DNA of 64,000 bases. Origin: Corynebacterium renale. Lineage in GTDB: Bacteria; Actinomycetota; Actinomycetes; Mycobacteriales; Mycobacteriaceae. Position 1 is the stretch's first letter. Each line of letters begins with the position of its first letter. The notes below the pieces were generated by a model, which made no database searches, had not been told where the DNA came from, and saw nothing but the letters and a program-made list of their open reading frames with translations. The DNA lies in the NCBI RefSeq assembly GCF_002563965.1, contig NZ_PDJF01000001.1, forward strand, positions 1,054,001 through 1,118,000. Direction: 5' to 3'. Both the position numbers and the translations under genes were made by a program. Positions 53,478 to 61,603 of this stretch are shown one piece after another.

Positions 53478-53877
53478 AACGGACACGATCACGCTCACCG
53501 GTGTGCGCGCCCGCGGTTTCCACGGAGTCCTTCCCGAAGAAACCCGCATGGGCCAGGAGTTTAGCGTGGACATCACCGCCCACGTCGATCTCACCCGCGC
53601 AAGCCGCAGCGACGACCTGGCGCACACCATCAACTACGCCGAACTTGCCCAGATTGCTTACGACGCCATCACCGGCGAACCCAAGCAACTCATCGAGGCC
53701 TTAGCCGGTGGCATCGCCGACCAGTGCATGGCCCAGTTCCCGGCAATCGCAGACATCGCTGTGACCGTACACAAGCCGGCTGCGCCGATCCCGCTGGTCT
53801 TCGACAACGTTGCCGTGACCATCACGCGTCGCCGTGACACCACAAGAGACACCGCGAGAGACAACGTAGAGGAGTAA
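53470..53877 (+). CDS. folB: Dihydroneopterin aldolase
   Basis: This 135-residue enzyme cleaves dihydroneopterin to 6-hydroxymethyl-dihydropterin. The core ITLTGVRARGFHGVLPEE and the later YAELAQIAYDAI and VHKPAAPIPLVFDNVAVTI patterns fit FolB. GTG 53470 follows GGAG within folP; a longer frame back to 53332 is not translated. A Thr/Arg-rich C-terminal extension follows the fold. Confidence 0.94.
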   Translation: MAKTDTITLTGVRARGFHGVLPEETRMGQEFSVDITAHVDLTRASRSDDLAHTINYAELAQIAYDAITGEPKQLIEALAGGIADQCMAQFPAIADIAVTVHKPAAPIPLVFDNVAVTITRRRDTTRDTARDNVEE

Positions 53878-53880
53878 AAC

Positions 53881-54402
53881 ATGCGCGCAGTGCTGTCCAT
53901 CGGCTCCAACATGGACGACAGGTTCGCCCTCCTCGACACCGTCACCGCACACTTCGAGGCCGACCCCACCACTGAGATCATCGCGGCCTCCCGGATCTAT
54001 TCCACCCCGCCGTGGGGCGTGACGGACCAGGACGAATTCCTCAACCAGACCCTCATCGTGGAGACCACACTAGAACCCCTGGAACTCCTCCACGCGGGCC
54101 AGGCTCTAGAAAACGCCGCCGAACGCGTCCGTATCCGCAGGTGGGGGCCACGCACACTAGACGTGGACATCATCGCGCTTTCCGGCGCCTCCGGCCTCAT
54201 CACCAGCAGCACCGAAGAACTGACCGTCCCGCACCCGCGCGCCCACGAGCGCGCCTTCGTCCTTGTACCCTGGGCAGAAATCGAGCCCGAGGCAACGCTA
54301 GGCGGCACCCCGATCACAGAACTCATCGCAGGGCTTCCCACAGATGAGGTCTCCCAGATCGTGCCCGCGCAGCGCCCAGCCACCGGCACTGATACGAACT
54401 AG
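53881..54402 (+). CDS. folK: 6-hydroxymethyl-dihydropterin pyrophosphokinase
   Basis: This 173-residue HPPK has the signature RWGPRTLDVDIIAL near 95 and PHPRAHERAFVLVPWAEIEP near 120. An AGAGGAG site sits 5-11 nt before the ATG and 3 bp separate it from folB. It completes the folate operon. Confidence 0.96.
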   Translation: MRAVLSIGSNMDDRFALLDTVTAHFEADPTTEIIAASRIYSTPPWGVTDQDEFLNQTLIVETTLEPLELLHAGQALENAAERVRIRRWGPRTLDVDIIALSGASGLITSSTEELTVPHPRAHERAFVLVPWAEIEPEATLGGTPITELIAGLPTDEVSQIVPAQRPATGTDTN

Positions 54403-54414
54403 AGGAGGGGCAGG

Positions 54415-54882
54415 GTGAAGAAGACGTCGATAAGCGCGTTGGTGGGCACGGCCATCTTCATGGCTGCCGCCGCCGCGATCTTGACATGGCGTTTCTTCAG
54501 CGTCATGGCCGCGATCCCCGTGACCGTGTCCGTCACGTTGTGGGTCATGGCCGCAATCTGCTGCGTTTTGGCGCTTATCATGCGGCAACGCACAGAGGCC
54601 GGCCGGATTGGGCAGGATCGCTCGCAGCTCAGCCCGGTCATGGCGGCGAATTTCCTGGTGATCGGGAAGGCCTCGGAATGGACGGGCGCGATCATCGGCG
54701 GCGCCTACACCGGCGTAGCCCTCTACCTGTGGGCCCGCTCCGGGGAACTCGTCGCGGCCGCCGATAGCTTGGGCGGTGCGGCGGCCAGCGCGGTGGGTGG
54801 CCTTGCCCTCATGGGGGCCGGAATCTGGCTCGAGCGTTCGTGTGAAGTCTTACCTCCCAACGAACCCGAAACAATTGGGTAG
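54415..54882 (+). CDS. DUF3180 family membrane protein
   Basis: This 155-residue protein has four hydrophobic helices (about 6-24, 33-52, 75-104, 112-136) and corresponds to mycobacterial Rv3605c, downstream of folK. GTG 54415 has GAGGAGGGG upstream. The function is unknown; membership of the folate operon suggests only conserved cotranscription. Confidence 0.82.
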   Translation: MKKTSISALVGTAIFMAAAAAILTWRFFSVMAAIPVTVSVTLWVMAAICCVLALIMRQRTEAGRIGQDRSQLSPVMAANFLVIGKASEWTGAIIGGAYTGVALYLWARSGELVAAADSLGGAAASAVGGLALMGAGIWLERSCEVLPPNEPETIG

Positions 54883-54892
54883 ATTAGAGGCC

Positions 54893-55759
54893 ATGAGTAC
54901 CCCACGTGAACCTTCAGAACGCGCAGGCACCTCGGACCGCTGGTCCGTTTTTGTCGTCGTGCTGGTTGTGCTTGCGCTTATCGCAAGCATCATCATGTTG
55001 GTCACGGACTCCGAAGCAGCACTAAAGATAGCCCTCATCGCCGCACTGTGGGCCGCGGTCATCGGATTCTTCCTGGTGTACCGCTACCGCAAGCAGGCCG
55101 AGGAAGCCCGTGCACAGCAACGCCACGAGCTGGAAATGCACACCGTCGAGCTGGAGCACGCGAAGGCAAACGCCCAGGCCACCGCGCCGGCGCAGAATCA
55201 GCAGGCGCTCCCCGAATTCAAGCTTCGCGACGAAGACATGCAGGTCCTCGCAGACATCCGTACCTCACTTGCGGACCTGCGCACGCAACTAGAAGAACTC
55301 TCCGGATACGCCTTCGGCACCGAACCCGAGGCGCTGCGGGCGCACGCGTGGCGGATGGAAGAACTAGAAAACCGTGCCGACGGCGTCGCCGGCCAATACA
55401 CGCACCCCGAGAAACCCGGCGACATTGCTGGCGCGCCCTCGTGGGACGCCGTCGCGGGCACCCTCGGTTCTACGGATCAGCACGGGCGCATTTCACCAGA
55501 GTTGGCGCAACTACTCGAAGAGCAAGAACAGCAGCCTGAGCCGGAGGAAGCAGCCGGCCGCCACGAAGCTGCCGCTGAGCCGGAAGACGACGCTGATACG
55601 GATGCCGTCTACGTCGACGAAGTCACAGCGGAGCCGGAGCCGGAACCGGAACCTGAGCCCGAAGACGATGAAGACGAAGGCCGCGGTGCCCGCCGCGTCG
55701 AAGACGGCGGCATTTCCGTCGCTGAACTCATGGCGCGTATGAAGAAGCGCTCCTCCTAG
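54893..55759 (+). CDS. Membrane protein with acidic, Pro/Glu-rich tail (Rv3604c-like)
   Basis: This 288-residue protein has two N-terminal helices (about residues 17-37 and 42-62), a coiled-coil-like region (EEARAQQRHELEMHTVELEHAKA), a central helical segment and a C-terminus rich in Glu-Pro repeats (about residues 235-260) ending basic. It matches the position of mycobacterial Rv3604c. The function is not established; the coil and acidic tail suggest a scaffold role. ATG 54893 follows a TAGATT box by 7 nt. Confidence 0.78.
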   Translation: MSTPREPSERAGTSDRWSVFVVVLVVLALIASIIMLVTDSEAALKIALIAALWAAVIGFFLVYRYRKQAEEARAQQRHELEMHTVELEHAKANAQATAPAQNQQALPEFKLRDEDMQVLADIRTSLADLRTQLEELSGYAFGTEPEALRAHAWRMEELENRADGVAGQYTHPEKPGDIAGAPSWDAVAGTLGSTDQHGRISPELAQLLEEQEQQPEPEEAAGRHEAAAEPEDDADTDAVYVDEVTAEPEPEPEPEPEDDEDEGRGARRVEDGGISVAELMARMKKRSS

Positions 55760-55768
55760 AAAGCGCCC

Positions 55769-56440
55769 ATGACACCACCTCGCATGAATATCGCCGTGGC
55801 TACCTCCGAGCACGCGGATGGTAGCCTCGCCGAAACTCTCGCCGACCTGCTGGGGCACGCCGGCCACGACGTCCACACGATCCCGGTCCAGGAACTGCAG
55901 CATGCAGAAGACCTCCGCCACACCCAGGCGCTCATCCTTGTTACTGCTGACGCCGAACTCCCGGACGTCGCCGCGCACATCAGCGACCTCGCCCGCCCTG
56001 GGCTCATCGTCGCCCACACCAGCTTGTGGCACAGTTTTCAGGTGCTTGACGACGCCGAGGTAGCCGGCGCGCTCGTCGGAAGCCTCGCGCCTATCGGTGA
56101 TGACACGTGGGCGATCGACGGAGCCAACGAACTCATCACCACCATTCTGGAACTCCTGGTAGGGGAGTTGAAGTGCAATTTCGTGGAGCTCGAGCCGGCA
56201 GAACGTCGGATAGCAGTGTCGCGGCGAGTGTGGCACGGGCTGAGCCGGGCAGTGGCACGCCGCGCTGACCCGTCCGTACACGTGCCGGCCCTGCCGTGGG
56301 TGGGGGACCTGGATGTGTACGTTAACTCCTTTCCCGAGGGAGACCACCTAGTCAAAGACCTGACCACACTGATCGGGATGGTCGCGGCATGGAATGGGGA
56401 TGCGGACGCCGAACTGTGGGCGCTGGGGCGCGACTTCTGA
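55769..56440 (+). CDS. Rossmann-like/DUF2520-type protein (Rv3603c-like)
   Basis: This 223-residue soluble protein begins with a beta-alpha pattern (MNIAVATSEHADGSLAETLADLLGHAGHDVHTIP) like an NAD(P)-binding fold but without a clear GxGxxG. It matches the position of Rv3603c, next to the panC-like gene. The activity is unknown. Starts at ATG 55769 or ATG 55784 are both possible. Confidence 0.7.
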   Translation: MTPPRMNIAVATSEHADGSLAETLADLLGHAGHDVHTIPVQELQHAEDLRHTQALILVTADAELPDVAAHISDLARPGLIVAHTSLWHSFQVLDDAEVAGALVGSLAPIGDDTWAIDGANELITTILELLVGELKCNFVELEPAERRIAVSRRVWHGLSRAVARRADPSVHVPALPWVGDLDVYVNSFPEGDHLVKDLTTLIGMVAAWNGDADAELWALGRDF

Positions 56441-56524
56441 CCTGTAGAGGGCAGTGGCCGGGCCCACAACCTGCCCGAGTAGACTTCCAGGCACTACGCC
56501 CGTGACGACTACGAAGGAGAAACA

Positions 56525-57340
56525 ATGGCTCTTGAGTTGGGTACGGCAGCGCTGATCTCGGACCCACAGCGGGCAACGATGACAGCTTCTGCCCTGCGGA
56601 AGACCGGGAAGCCCGTCGTTGCGGTTCCCGTCGGCCGAGTCATCCATGGTGGCCACCAAGCCCTGCTGCGGGCAGCGCGCCGCCTGCCGGGCGCGGTGGT
56701 GTTCGCGGTTGTACAGAACACGGACGACGCCGAACTCCTGAAGGCCGAAGGCGTGGACTTTACGGTCCTCCTCCCGCGGGAAGCCACGGACACGCTCGTC
56801 GTGCCTGCTGATTACGGGTTGGAGGATCCAGGTCGCTTGGCCCACGACCTGACGTACCTGGTGCGGGTGGCCGGGGTGTTGCGCCCGCAGGCCATGATTT
56901 TGGGGGAGAAGGACGCCGAACTGTTGGCCGCTTTCCAACGCGCGGTCACCGACCTGCAGCTGGGCTTAAAGATCCGTTCGGTGCCTACCGTGCGCATGCC
57001 CGATGGCCTGGCACTGTCTGTGCGTAACGAACGCATCGCTCCGACCGTGCGCGATAAGGCGATTGCGATTTCTGCAGCGCTGACCGCAGGCGCGTACGCC
57101 GCCGAGTATGGGGCGGCGAAGGTTATAGAAACGGCGCGCGACGTCCTCGCTGCCGCTGGGCTTGCCCCGGATTACCTGGAGGTGCGCAGCCCCGATATGG
57201 GACCAGCGCCTGCAGAGGGCGACGCCCGCCTGCTGTGCGCGGTGGAGTTGCCGGCCGTCGACGGTGGTACCGTGCGCCTGCTCGATAGCGTGGGCCTGCC
57301 CTTAGGGATTGGTTTTAAGAACCTGGATAATCAGGGCTAG
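56525..57340 (+). CDS. Degenerate pantothenate synthetase-like protein
   Basis: This 271-residue protein has the fold pattern of PanC, including HGGH at residues 41-44 (the HxGH-type site), GEKDAELL near 123, and MPDGLALSVRN near 155. Several conserved catalytic elements are altered: the usual PTMG before the His motif is PVGR, the N-P-x-Q-F segment and about 15 residues are missing, QQ after the KD is replaced, and SSRN is SVRN. It may be inactive or have a new role. GAAGGAG supports the ATG. It lies between the Rv3603c-like gene and lysS, as in related genomes. Confidence 0.75.
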   Translation: MALELGTAALISDPQRATMTASALRKTGKPVVAVPVGRVIHGGHQALLRAARRLPGAVVFAVVQNTDDAELLKAEGVDFTVLLPREATDTLVVPADYGLEDPGRLAHDLTYLVRVAGVLRPQAMILGEKDAELLAAFQRAVTDLQLGLKIRSVPTVRMPDGLALSVRNERIAPTVRDKAIAISAALTAGAYAAEYGAAKVIETARDVLAAAGLAPDYLEVRSPDMGPAPAEGDARLLCAVELPAVDGGTVRLLDSVGLPLGIGFKNLDNQG

Positions 57341-57388
57341 CCACCCCTGCAGACCAATTGGGCCGGGGTTCGACTACCCTAGGTGTTC

Positions 57389-59014
57389 GTGACTACTCAA
57401 TCTGATTCAAACCCCGCAAACAGCACCGATAACACTACGAACACCGCCGCCACCACGTCGGGCGCGCAGCTTTCTGAGCAGCAGAAAATTCGCCGCGAGA
57501 AGCGTTCCCGCCTCCTGGAAGAGGGCGTGGAGGCGTACCCGGTAGAAGTTGATCGCACGCACTCCATCGCAGAGGTGCGGGCCATGTTTACGGTGGTTAC
57601 CGAGGATCAGGAAACCCCGGCCGAAATCCCCGAAGGTGTTACTGCTCTGCAGCCGGGTGAAGAGACCGAGGTGGAGGTCTCCCTGGTTGGGCGCCTGATG
57701 TTTATGCGCAACACCGGCAAGCTGGCTTTCGCTACCCTGCAGGAGGGTGACGGTACCCAGATTCAGGCTATGTTGTCGCAGGCGGTCGTCGGCAAGGAAG
57801 CTTTGGACCTGTGGAAGCGCGACGTTGACCTGGGTGACTTCGTCTCTGTGCGCGGCAAGGTTGTTGCTTCGAAGCGTGGCGAGCTCTCCATCATGGCTGC
57901 CTCTTGGGAGATGGTCTCGAAGGCTTTGCGCCCGCTGCCGGTGTCTTTCGCGGAGATGAATGAGGACTCCCGTGTGCGTCACCGTTACACCGACCTGATT
58001 ATGCGCGAGCAGGCCCGCAAGAATGCGCTGACCCGTATCAAGGTGTTGGCTGCCGTGCGTCATTTCATGGAAAAGCGTGGCTTCCTTGAGGTGGAGACCC
58101 CGATGCTGCAGACCCTGCACGGTGGCGCTGCGGCGCGTCCGTTCATCACGCATTCCAACGCGTTGGACATTGACCTTTACCTGCGCATCGCTCCGGAGCT
58201 GTTCCTGAAGCGTTGCGTTGTCGGCGGTTTGGAGAAGGTCTTCGAGATTAACCGCAACTTCCGCAATGAGGGCATCGACTCCTCCCACTCGCCAGAGTTC
58301 GCGATGATGGAAACCTACGAGGCCTTCGGCGATTACCGCACCGGTGCCCGCCTGATCCAGGACCTCATCCAGTCCGTCGCCCAAGAGGTGTACGGCACTC
58401 AGGTGGTCACGCTTGCCGACGGCACCGAGTACGACTTCTCCGGTGAGTGGAAAGTCATCGAGATGTACCCGTCCCTGAATGAGGCATTGGCGCGCAAGTA
58501 CCCGGGCCAGCCTGAGGTGACCATCCACTCCACCGTTGAGGAGCTGCGCGCTCTCGCCGACAACATCGGCATGGAATGGCCGAAGACCGGCGGCTGGGGT
58601 CACGGCAAGTTCGTTGAGGAAATCTGGGAGTACCTGTGCGAGGACCAGCTGGACGGCCCGATCTTTGTGACGAACTTCCCGGTCGAGACCTCTCCGCTGG
58701 TGCGTGGGCACCGTGAGAAGGAAGGCGTCGTGGAGAAGTGGGACCTCTACGTTCGTGGCTTCGAGCTCGCGACCGGCTACTCCGAGTTGGTGGACCCAGT
58801 TATCCAGCGTGAACGTTTCGAGGATCAGGCCCGCCTAGCCGCCGGTGGCGACGACGAGGCAATGGTTCTCGACGAGGACTTCCTGGCCGCCATGGAGCAG
58901 GGCATGCCACCGACCTCGGGCACGGGCATGGGCGTTGACCGCCTGCTCATGGCCCTGACTGGTTTGGGTATTCGTGAGACTGTTCTGTTCCCGTTGGTGA
59001 AGCCGGAAAACTAA
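57389..59014 (+). CDS. lysS: Lysyl-tRNA synthetase, class II
   Basis: This 541-residue enzyme charges tRNA-Lys. The N-terminal OB-fold anticodon-binding domain precedes a class II catalytic core with motif 2 [11 protein letters not shown] near 285 and motif 3 [13 protein letters not shown] near the C-terminus; [11 protein letters not shown] is also visible. GTG 57389 follows a TACCCT box by 8 nt (leaderless). The first 30 residues are Ser/Thr/Asn-rich and disordered. Confidence 0.96.
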   Translation: MTTQSDSNPANSTDNTTNTAATTSGAQLSEQQKIRREKRSRLLEEGVEAYPVEVDRTHSIAEVRAMFTVVTEDQETPAEIPEGVTALQPGEETEVEVSLVGRLMFMRNTGKLAFATLQEGDGTQIQAMLSQAVVGKEALDLWKRDVDLGDFVSVRGKVVASKRGELSIMAASWEMVSKALRPLPVSFAEMNEDSRVRHRYTDLIMREQARKNALTRIKVLAAVRHFMEKRGFLEVETPMLQTLHGGAAARPFITHSNALDIDLYLRIAPELFLKRCVVGGLEKVFEINRNFRNEGIDSSHSPEFAMMETYEAFGDYRTGARLIQDLIQSVAQEVYGTQVVTLADGTEYDFSGEWKVIEMYPSLNEALARKYPGQPEVTIHSTVEELRALADNIGMEWPKTGGWGHGKFVEEIWEYLCEDQLDGPIFVTNFPVETSPLVRGHREKEGVVEKWDLYVRGFELATGYSELVDPVIQRERFEDQARLAAGGDDEAMVLDEDFLAAMEQGMPPTSGTGMGVDRLLMALTGLGIRETVLFPLVKPEN

Positions 59015-59032
59015 GTACTTTCCAGGCACTGT

Positions 59033-59065
59033 AAAGCGCGTCCCTTTTTTAGGGGCGCGTTTTTC
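59033..59065 (+). terminator. Terminator of lysS
   Basis: GCGCGTCCC and GGGGCGCG arms with a T-rich loop are followed by TTTTTC. Confidence 0.9.
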
Positions 59066-59102
59066 TTGCGCAGGGTGTCCTGCGGGAGTAAATTCAGGCA
59101 AA

Positions 59103-59117
59103 GTTCAGAATCTGAAC
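59103..59117. promoter_or_regulatory. GTTCAGA-A-TCTGAAC palindrome
   Basis: This perfect 15-bp palindrome lies about 87 bp upstream of the TetR start, in the 189-bp gap after lysS. It is a possible operator for the TetR regulator or another protein. Confidence 0.45.
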
Positions 59118-59161
59118 ATTCTTTTATGTGTATCGGGCTATTTTTATGCCCCAATACCTTA

Positions 59162-59180
59162 AGGTCTTTTGAAAAAACCT
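59162..59180 (+). promoter_or_regulatory. Palindrome over the tetR -35 region
   Basis: AGGTCTTTTGAAAAAACCT, an imperfect inverted repeat, covers the region just upstream of the TAAGAT -10 (59191-59196), which ends 7 nt before the TetR ATG. A protein bound here would block the promoter, fitting TetR autoregulation. Confidence 0.5.
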
Positions 59181-59203
59181 GAAAGAAAATTAAGATACCT
59201 GTC

Positions 59204-59791
59204 ATGCCAGCCATTAAGCCAGAGCGCAAGGAAATGCAGCGCAACCGCATCGTCGACGGTACCGTGCGCGCCATTGTGAAAAACGGCCTTGCCAGTCTCT
59301 CTGTTTCTGACATTATCCACGAATCCGGCCTGTCCGCCGGGGCCATTTACGGTTACTTCGATGGTAAGGAAGATATTGTCCAGGCCGCGGCCGACAAGCT
59401 TCTCGGTATTGATGAGGAACACATCAGCAAGGCGGCGTTGTGCTCCCCGGTGCCAACCCCGTCGGAAGTGCTCGTCCCGATGGTCACCCAGCAGTGGCTC
59501 GACGACGTCCCGCCTGGGGCTGTCGTGCAGATTTGGGGGCACGCCAATATCGAAAACTCGGTGCGCGTTTCCGCTATCAAGAAGGTAGAAGCCGTCGAAG
59601 CTGCTCTCGGGGAATACTTCACCGCATGGTTTGCCGAGACCGCTGCTTCGCGCGAAGAGGCAGAAATCCGCGCAGCAGAACTCAAGCGTCCAGCGCTGGG
59701 GCTACTCCAGGGTGCACTTGTGCAGATGGCGCTGGGGATGGACGCGGAGACGTCGTTAAGCATTGGCCTGGAAGCGCTGCTAGCACGCTAA
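59204..59791 (+). CDS. TetR family transcriptional regulator
   Basis: This 195-residue repressor has an N-terminal helix-turn-helix (RIVDGTVRAIVKNGLASLSVSDIIHESGLSAGAIYGYF) and a helical ligand-binding domain. It probably represses itself and the downstream MFS exporter (same direction, 200-bp gap). A leaderless start at ATG 59204 is supported by TAAGAT 7 nt upstream. Confidence 0.92.
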   Translation: MPAIKPERKEMQRNRIVDGTVRAIVKNGLASLSVSDIIHESGLSAGAIYGYFDGKEDIVQAAADKLLGIDEEHISKAALCSPVPTPSEVLVPMVTQQWLDDVPPGAVVQIWGHANIENSVRVSAIKKVEAVEAALGEYFTAWFAETAASREEAEIRAAELKRPALGLLQGALVQMALGMDAETSLSIGLEALLAR

Positions 59792-59797
59792 ACGCCA

Positions 59798-59843
59798 CCT
59801 CCTGTGACCGCCGCCGCATAGGGCGCAGGTTGGTCACAGGAGG
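59798..59843 (+). terminator. Long inverted repeat after tetR
   Basis: 12-bp perfect arms (CCTCCTGTGACC and GGTCACAGGAGG) with a 22-nt loop start 6 bp after the tetR stop. No T run follows. It is either a terminator or a regulatory hairpin ahead of the MFS gene. Downstream, TACACT at 59901-59906 is a candidate -10 for the MFS gene. Confidence 0.5.
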
Positions 59844-59991
59844 GGGTGAAAACGGGTTATGAACACCCGATTCTGGCTTATGCGGCGCTCCTGAAACCTC
59901 TACACTGTTGAGCTCGCCGCGCTACACGCACCCCTGACGGGACGTGGGCGCGGTCAGTTATTTCATGTAGTGGTAGTAAGGATTGATTCTT

Positions 59992-61452
59992 ATGGCAGGT
60001 GCGCCGTCTGAGCACACCGAACAGCCCACCCCGCAGTACCGGGTAGGGCCGATCATCACGGTGCTAGTGCTTTCCGCGATGATCATGATTATGAATGAGA
60101 CCACCCTGTCGGTGGCGCTGCCGTCGATTATGGCGGACTTTGGGGTAGGGGCCGACGTGGTGCAGTGGCTGGTCACCGGCTTCCTGCTCACCATGGCTGT
60201 GGTCATACCGACAACCGGGTGGCTGTTGCAGCGCTTCACCACGCGGGCGCTGTTCATCACCTCCCTGACGCTTTTTGTTATCGGTTCCGTGTTGGGTGCA
60301 CTGGCGCCGGCGTTCTGGGTTTTGTTGCTGGCCCGCGTCGTGCAGGCGTGCGGTACGGCGATGCTGCTGCCCATGCTCATGACGGTCACCCTGACTATCG
60401 TCGCCCCCGAGCGCCGTGGCGTCATGATGGGCTTGAACTCTGTGGTCATCTCCGTGGCACCGGCCGTGGGGCCAACTCTGGCGGGCTTCATCATTAACGC
60501 CCAGACGTGGCATCACCTGTTCTGGGTCATGGTCCCGATTGGTATCGTCGTGCTCATCGCGGGCATCTTCGTCCTCAAGAACGTGGGTGTGACCCGCAAG
60601 GTGCCGCTCGACGTGTTCTCGGTGATCCTGTCGATCATCGCGTTCGGCGCGCTCGTCTATGGCTTATCGACGGTAGGCCAGCTCATCCAGGGCGGCTCCT
60701 CCTGGCCGATCGTGGCGCTGCTCATCGGCTTCGTTGGTGTGGCGTTCTTCGCGTACCGTCAGCGGTACCTCGGCCGCACGGGCCGCGCCCTGCTTGACCT
60801 CACCCCGTTTACGGTGCGTAACTTCGTGGTCTCCGCAGTGGTTGTGGTCATGGCGATGGCCATGATGCTCGGAACCGTTAACGTCCTGCCGATTTACCTG
60901 CAGTCCTCCCTGGGTGTGACCGCGTTGGCTACGGGCCTCATCGTCTTGCCGGGTGGCCTGATTCAGGGCATTATTTCGCCTTTCATTGGTCGCCTCTACG
61001 ATTCGGTGGGCGCTCGCCCCATCGCTATCCCGGGTGCGTTGCTCATGTTGATTGCGCAGTGGTGGCTGCATTTCATCATCACCCCGGAGACCAGCGTCAC
61101 CGTCCTGATCTGCGCGCACGTACTCTTCAACGTGGGCATGGCCCTTGTCATGACCCCGCTGATGACGATCTCTCTCGCCTCGCTGCCGGGCCACCTCTAC
61201 CCCCACGGTTCTGCGGCGATGAATACGCTACAGCAGCTTGGTGGCGCCGCCGGTACCGCGGTGCTTATCGCGGCGATGACCATCGGCACCACCCACGCCA
61301 TGCAGGGTGGCGCGGCCGCGGAAGCTGCGACGGCGCACGGCACCGGCCAGGCGTTCGTCGCCGGCGGCATCCTGGGGATAATCGCTGTGGTGGCTTCCTT
61401 CTTCATCGGCACACCCCCGAAGGTCACCCGCGTGGTTGAAGAAACCCCATAA
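59992..61452 (+). CDS. MFS transporter, DHA2 (14-helix drug exporter) family
   Basis: This 486-residue protein with about 14 transmembrane helices exports drugs or other hydrophobic compounds using the proton gradient. ETTLSVALPSIMADFG in helix 1, QWLVTGFLLTMAVVIPTTGWL in helix 2 and RVVQACGTAMLLPM with APAVGPTLAGFI (motif C) are typical of DHA2. ATG 59992 has AAGGA nine nt upstream; a TTG three codons earlier is possible. Regulation by the upstream TetR is inferred. Confidence 0.93.
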   Translation: MAGAPSEHTEQPTPQYRVGPIITVLVLSAMIMIMNETTLSVALPSIMADFGVGADVVQWLVTGFLLTMAVVIPTTGWLLQRFTTRALFITSLTLFVIGSVLGALAPAFWVLLLARVVQACGTAMLLPMLMTVTLTIVAPERRGVMMGLNSVVISVAPAVGPTLAGFIINAQTWHHLFWVMVPIGIVVLIAGIFVLKNVGVTRKVPLDVFSVILSIIAFGALVYGLSTVGQLIQGGSSWPIVALLIGFVGVAFFAYRQRYLGRTGRALLDLTPFTVRNFVVSAVVVVMAMAMMLGTVNVLPIYLQSSLGVTALATGLIVLPGGLIQGIISPFIGRLYDSVGARPIAIPGALLMLIAQWWLHFIITPETSVTVLICAHVLFNVGMALVMTPLMTISLASLPGHLYPHGSAAMNTLQQLGGAAGTAVLIAAMTIGTTHAMQGGAAAEAATAHGTGQAFVAGGILGIIAVVASFFIGTPPKVTRVVEETP

Positions 61453-61460
61453 GTATGTGT

Positions 61461-61466
61461 TAGGGT
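61461..61466 (+). promoter_or_regulatory. Candidate -10 of the PTS gene
   Basis: TAGGGT after the MFS stop would start transcription about 15-20 nt before the antiterminator hairpin. Confidence 0.4.
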
Positions 61467-61487
61467 AAAAGCATTACTGAACAACCA

Positions 61488-61524
61488 GGGTTGTTACTTC
61501 CCCTCAGCTGGGAAGGCAAGACCT
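61488..61524 (+). promoter_or_regulatory. Ribonucleic antiterminator (RAT) of the BglG/LicT type
   Basis: GGGTTGTTACTTCCC, a 7-nt loop, and GGGAAGGCAAGACCT give the RAT hallmarks: GG.TTGTTACT on the 5' side and GGCAA.ACC on the 3' side. The 3' end overlaps the left arm of the following terminator, so binding of the antiterminator would disrupt it. Confidence 0.88.
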
Positions 61525-61561
61525 GGGAATGGTACTTGGCGTACTGTTCCCAGGTCTTTTT
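61518..61561 (+). terminator. Leader terminator of the PTS gene
   Basis: AAGACCTGGGAA and TTCCCAGGTCTT form perfect 12-bp arms, extendable to 18 bp with two mismatches, followed by TTT. It sits about 43 bp before the EIIBCA start and is mutually exclusive with the RAT. Confidence 0.92.
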
Positions 61562-61603
61562 GCTTTTCAACCCCGGCGTGACCAGAGAAGAAAGGTGAAG
61601 GCA

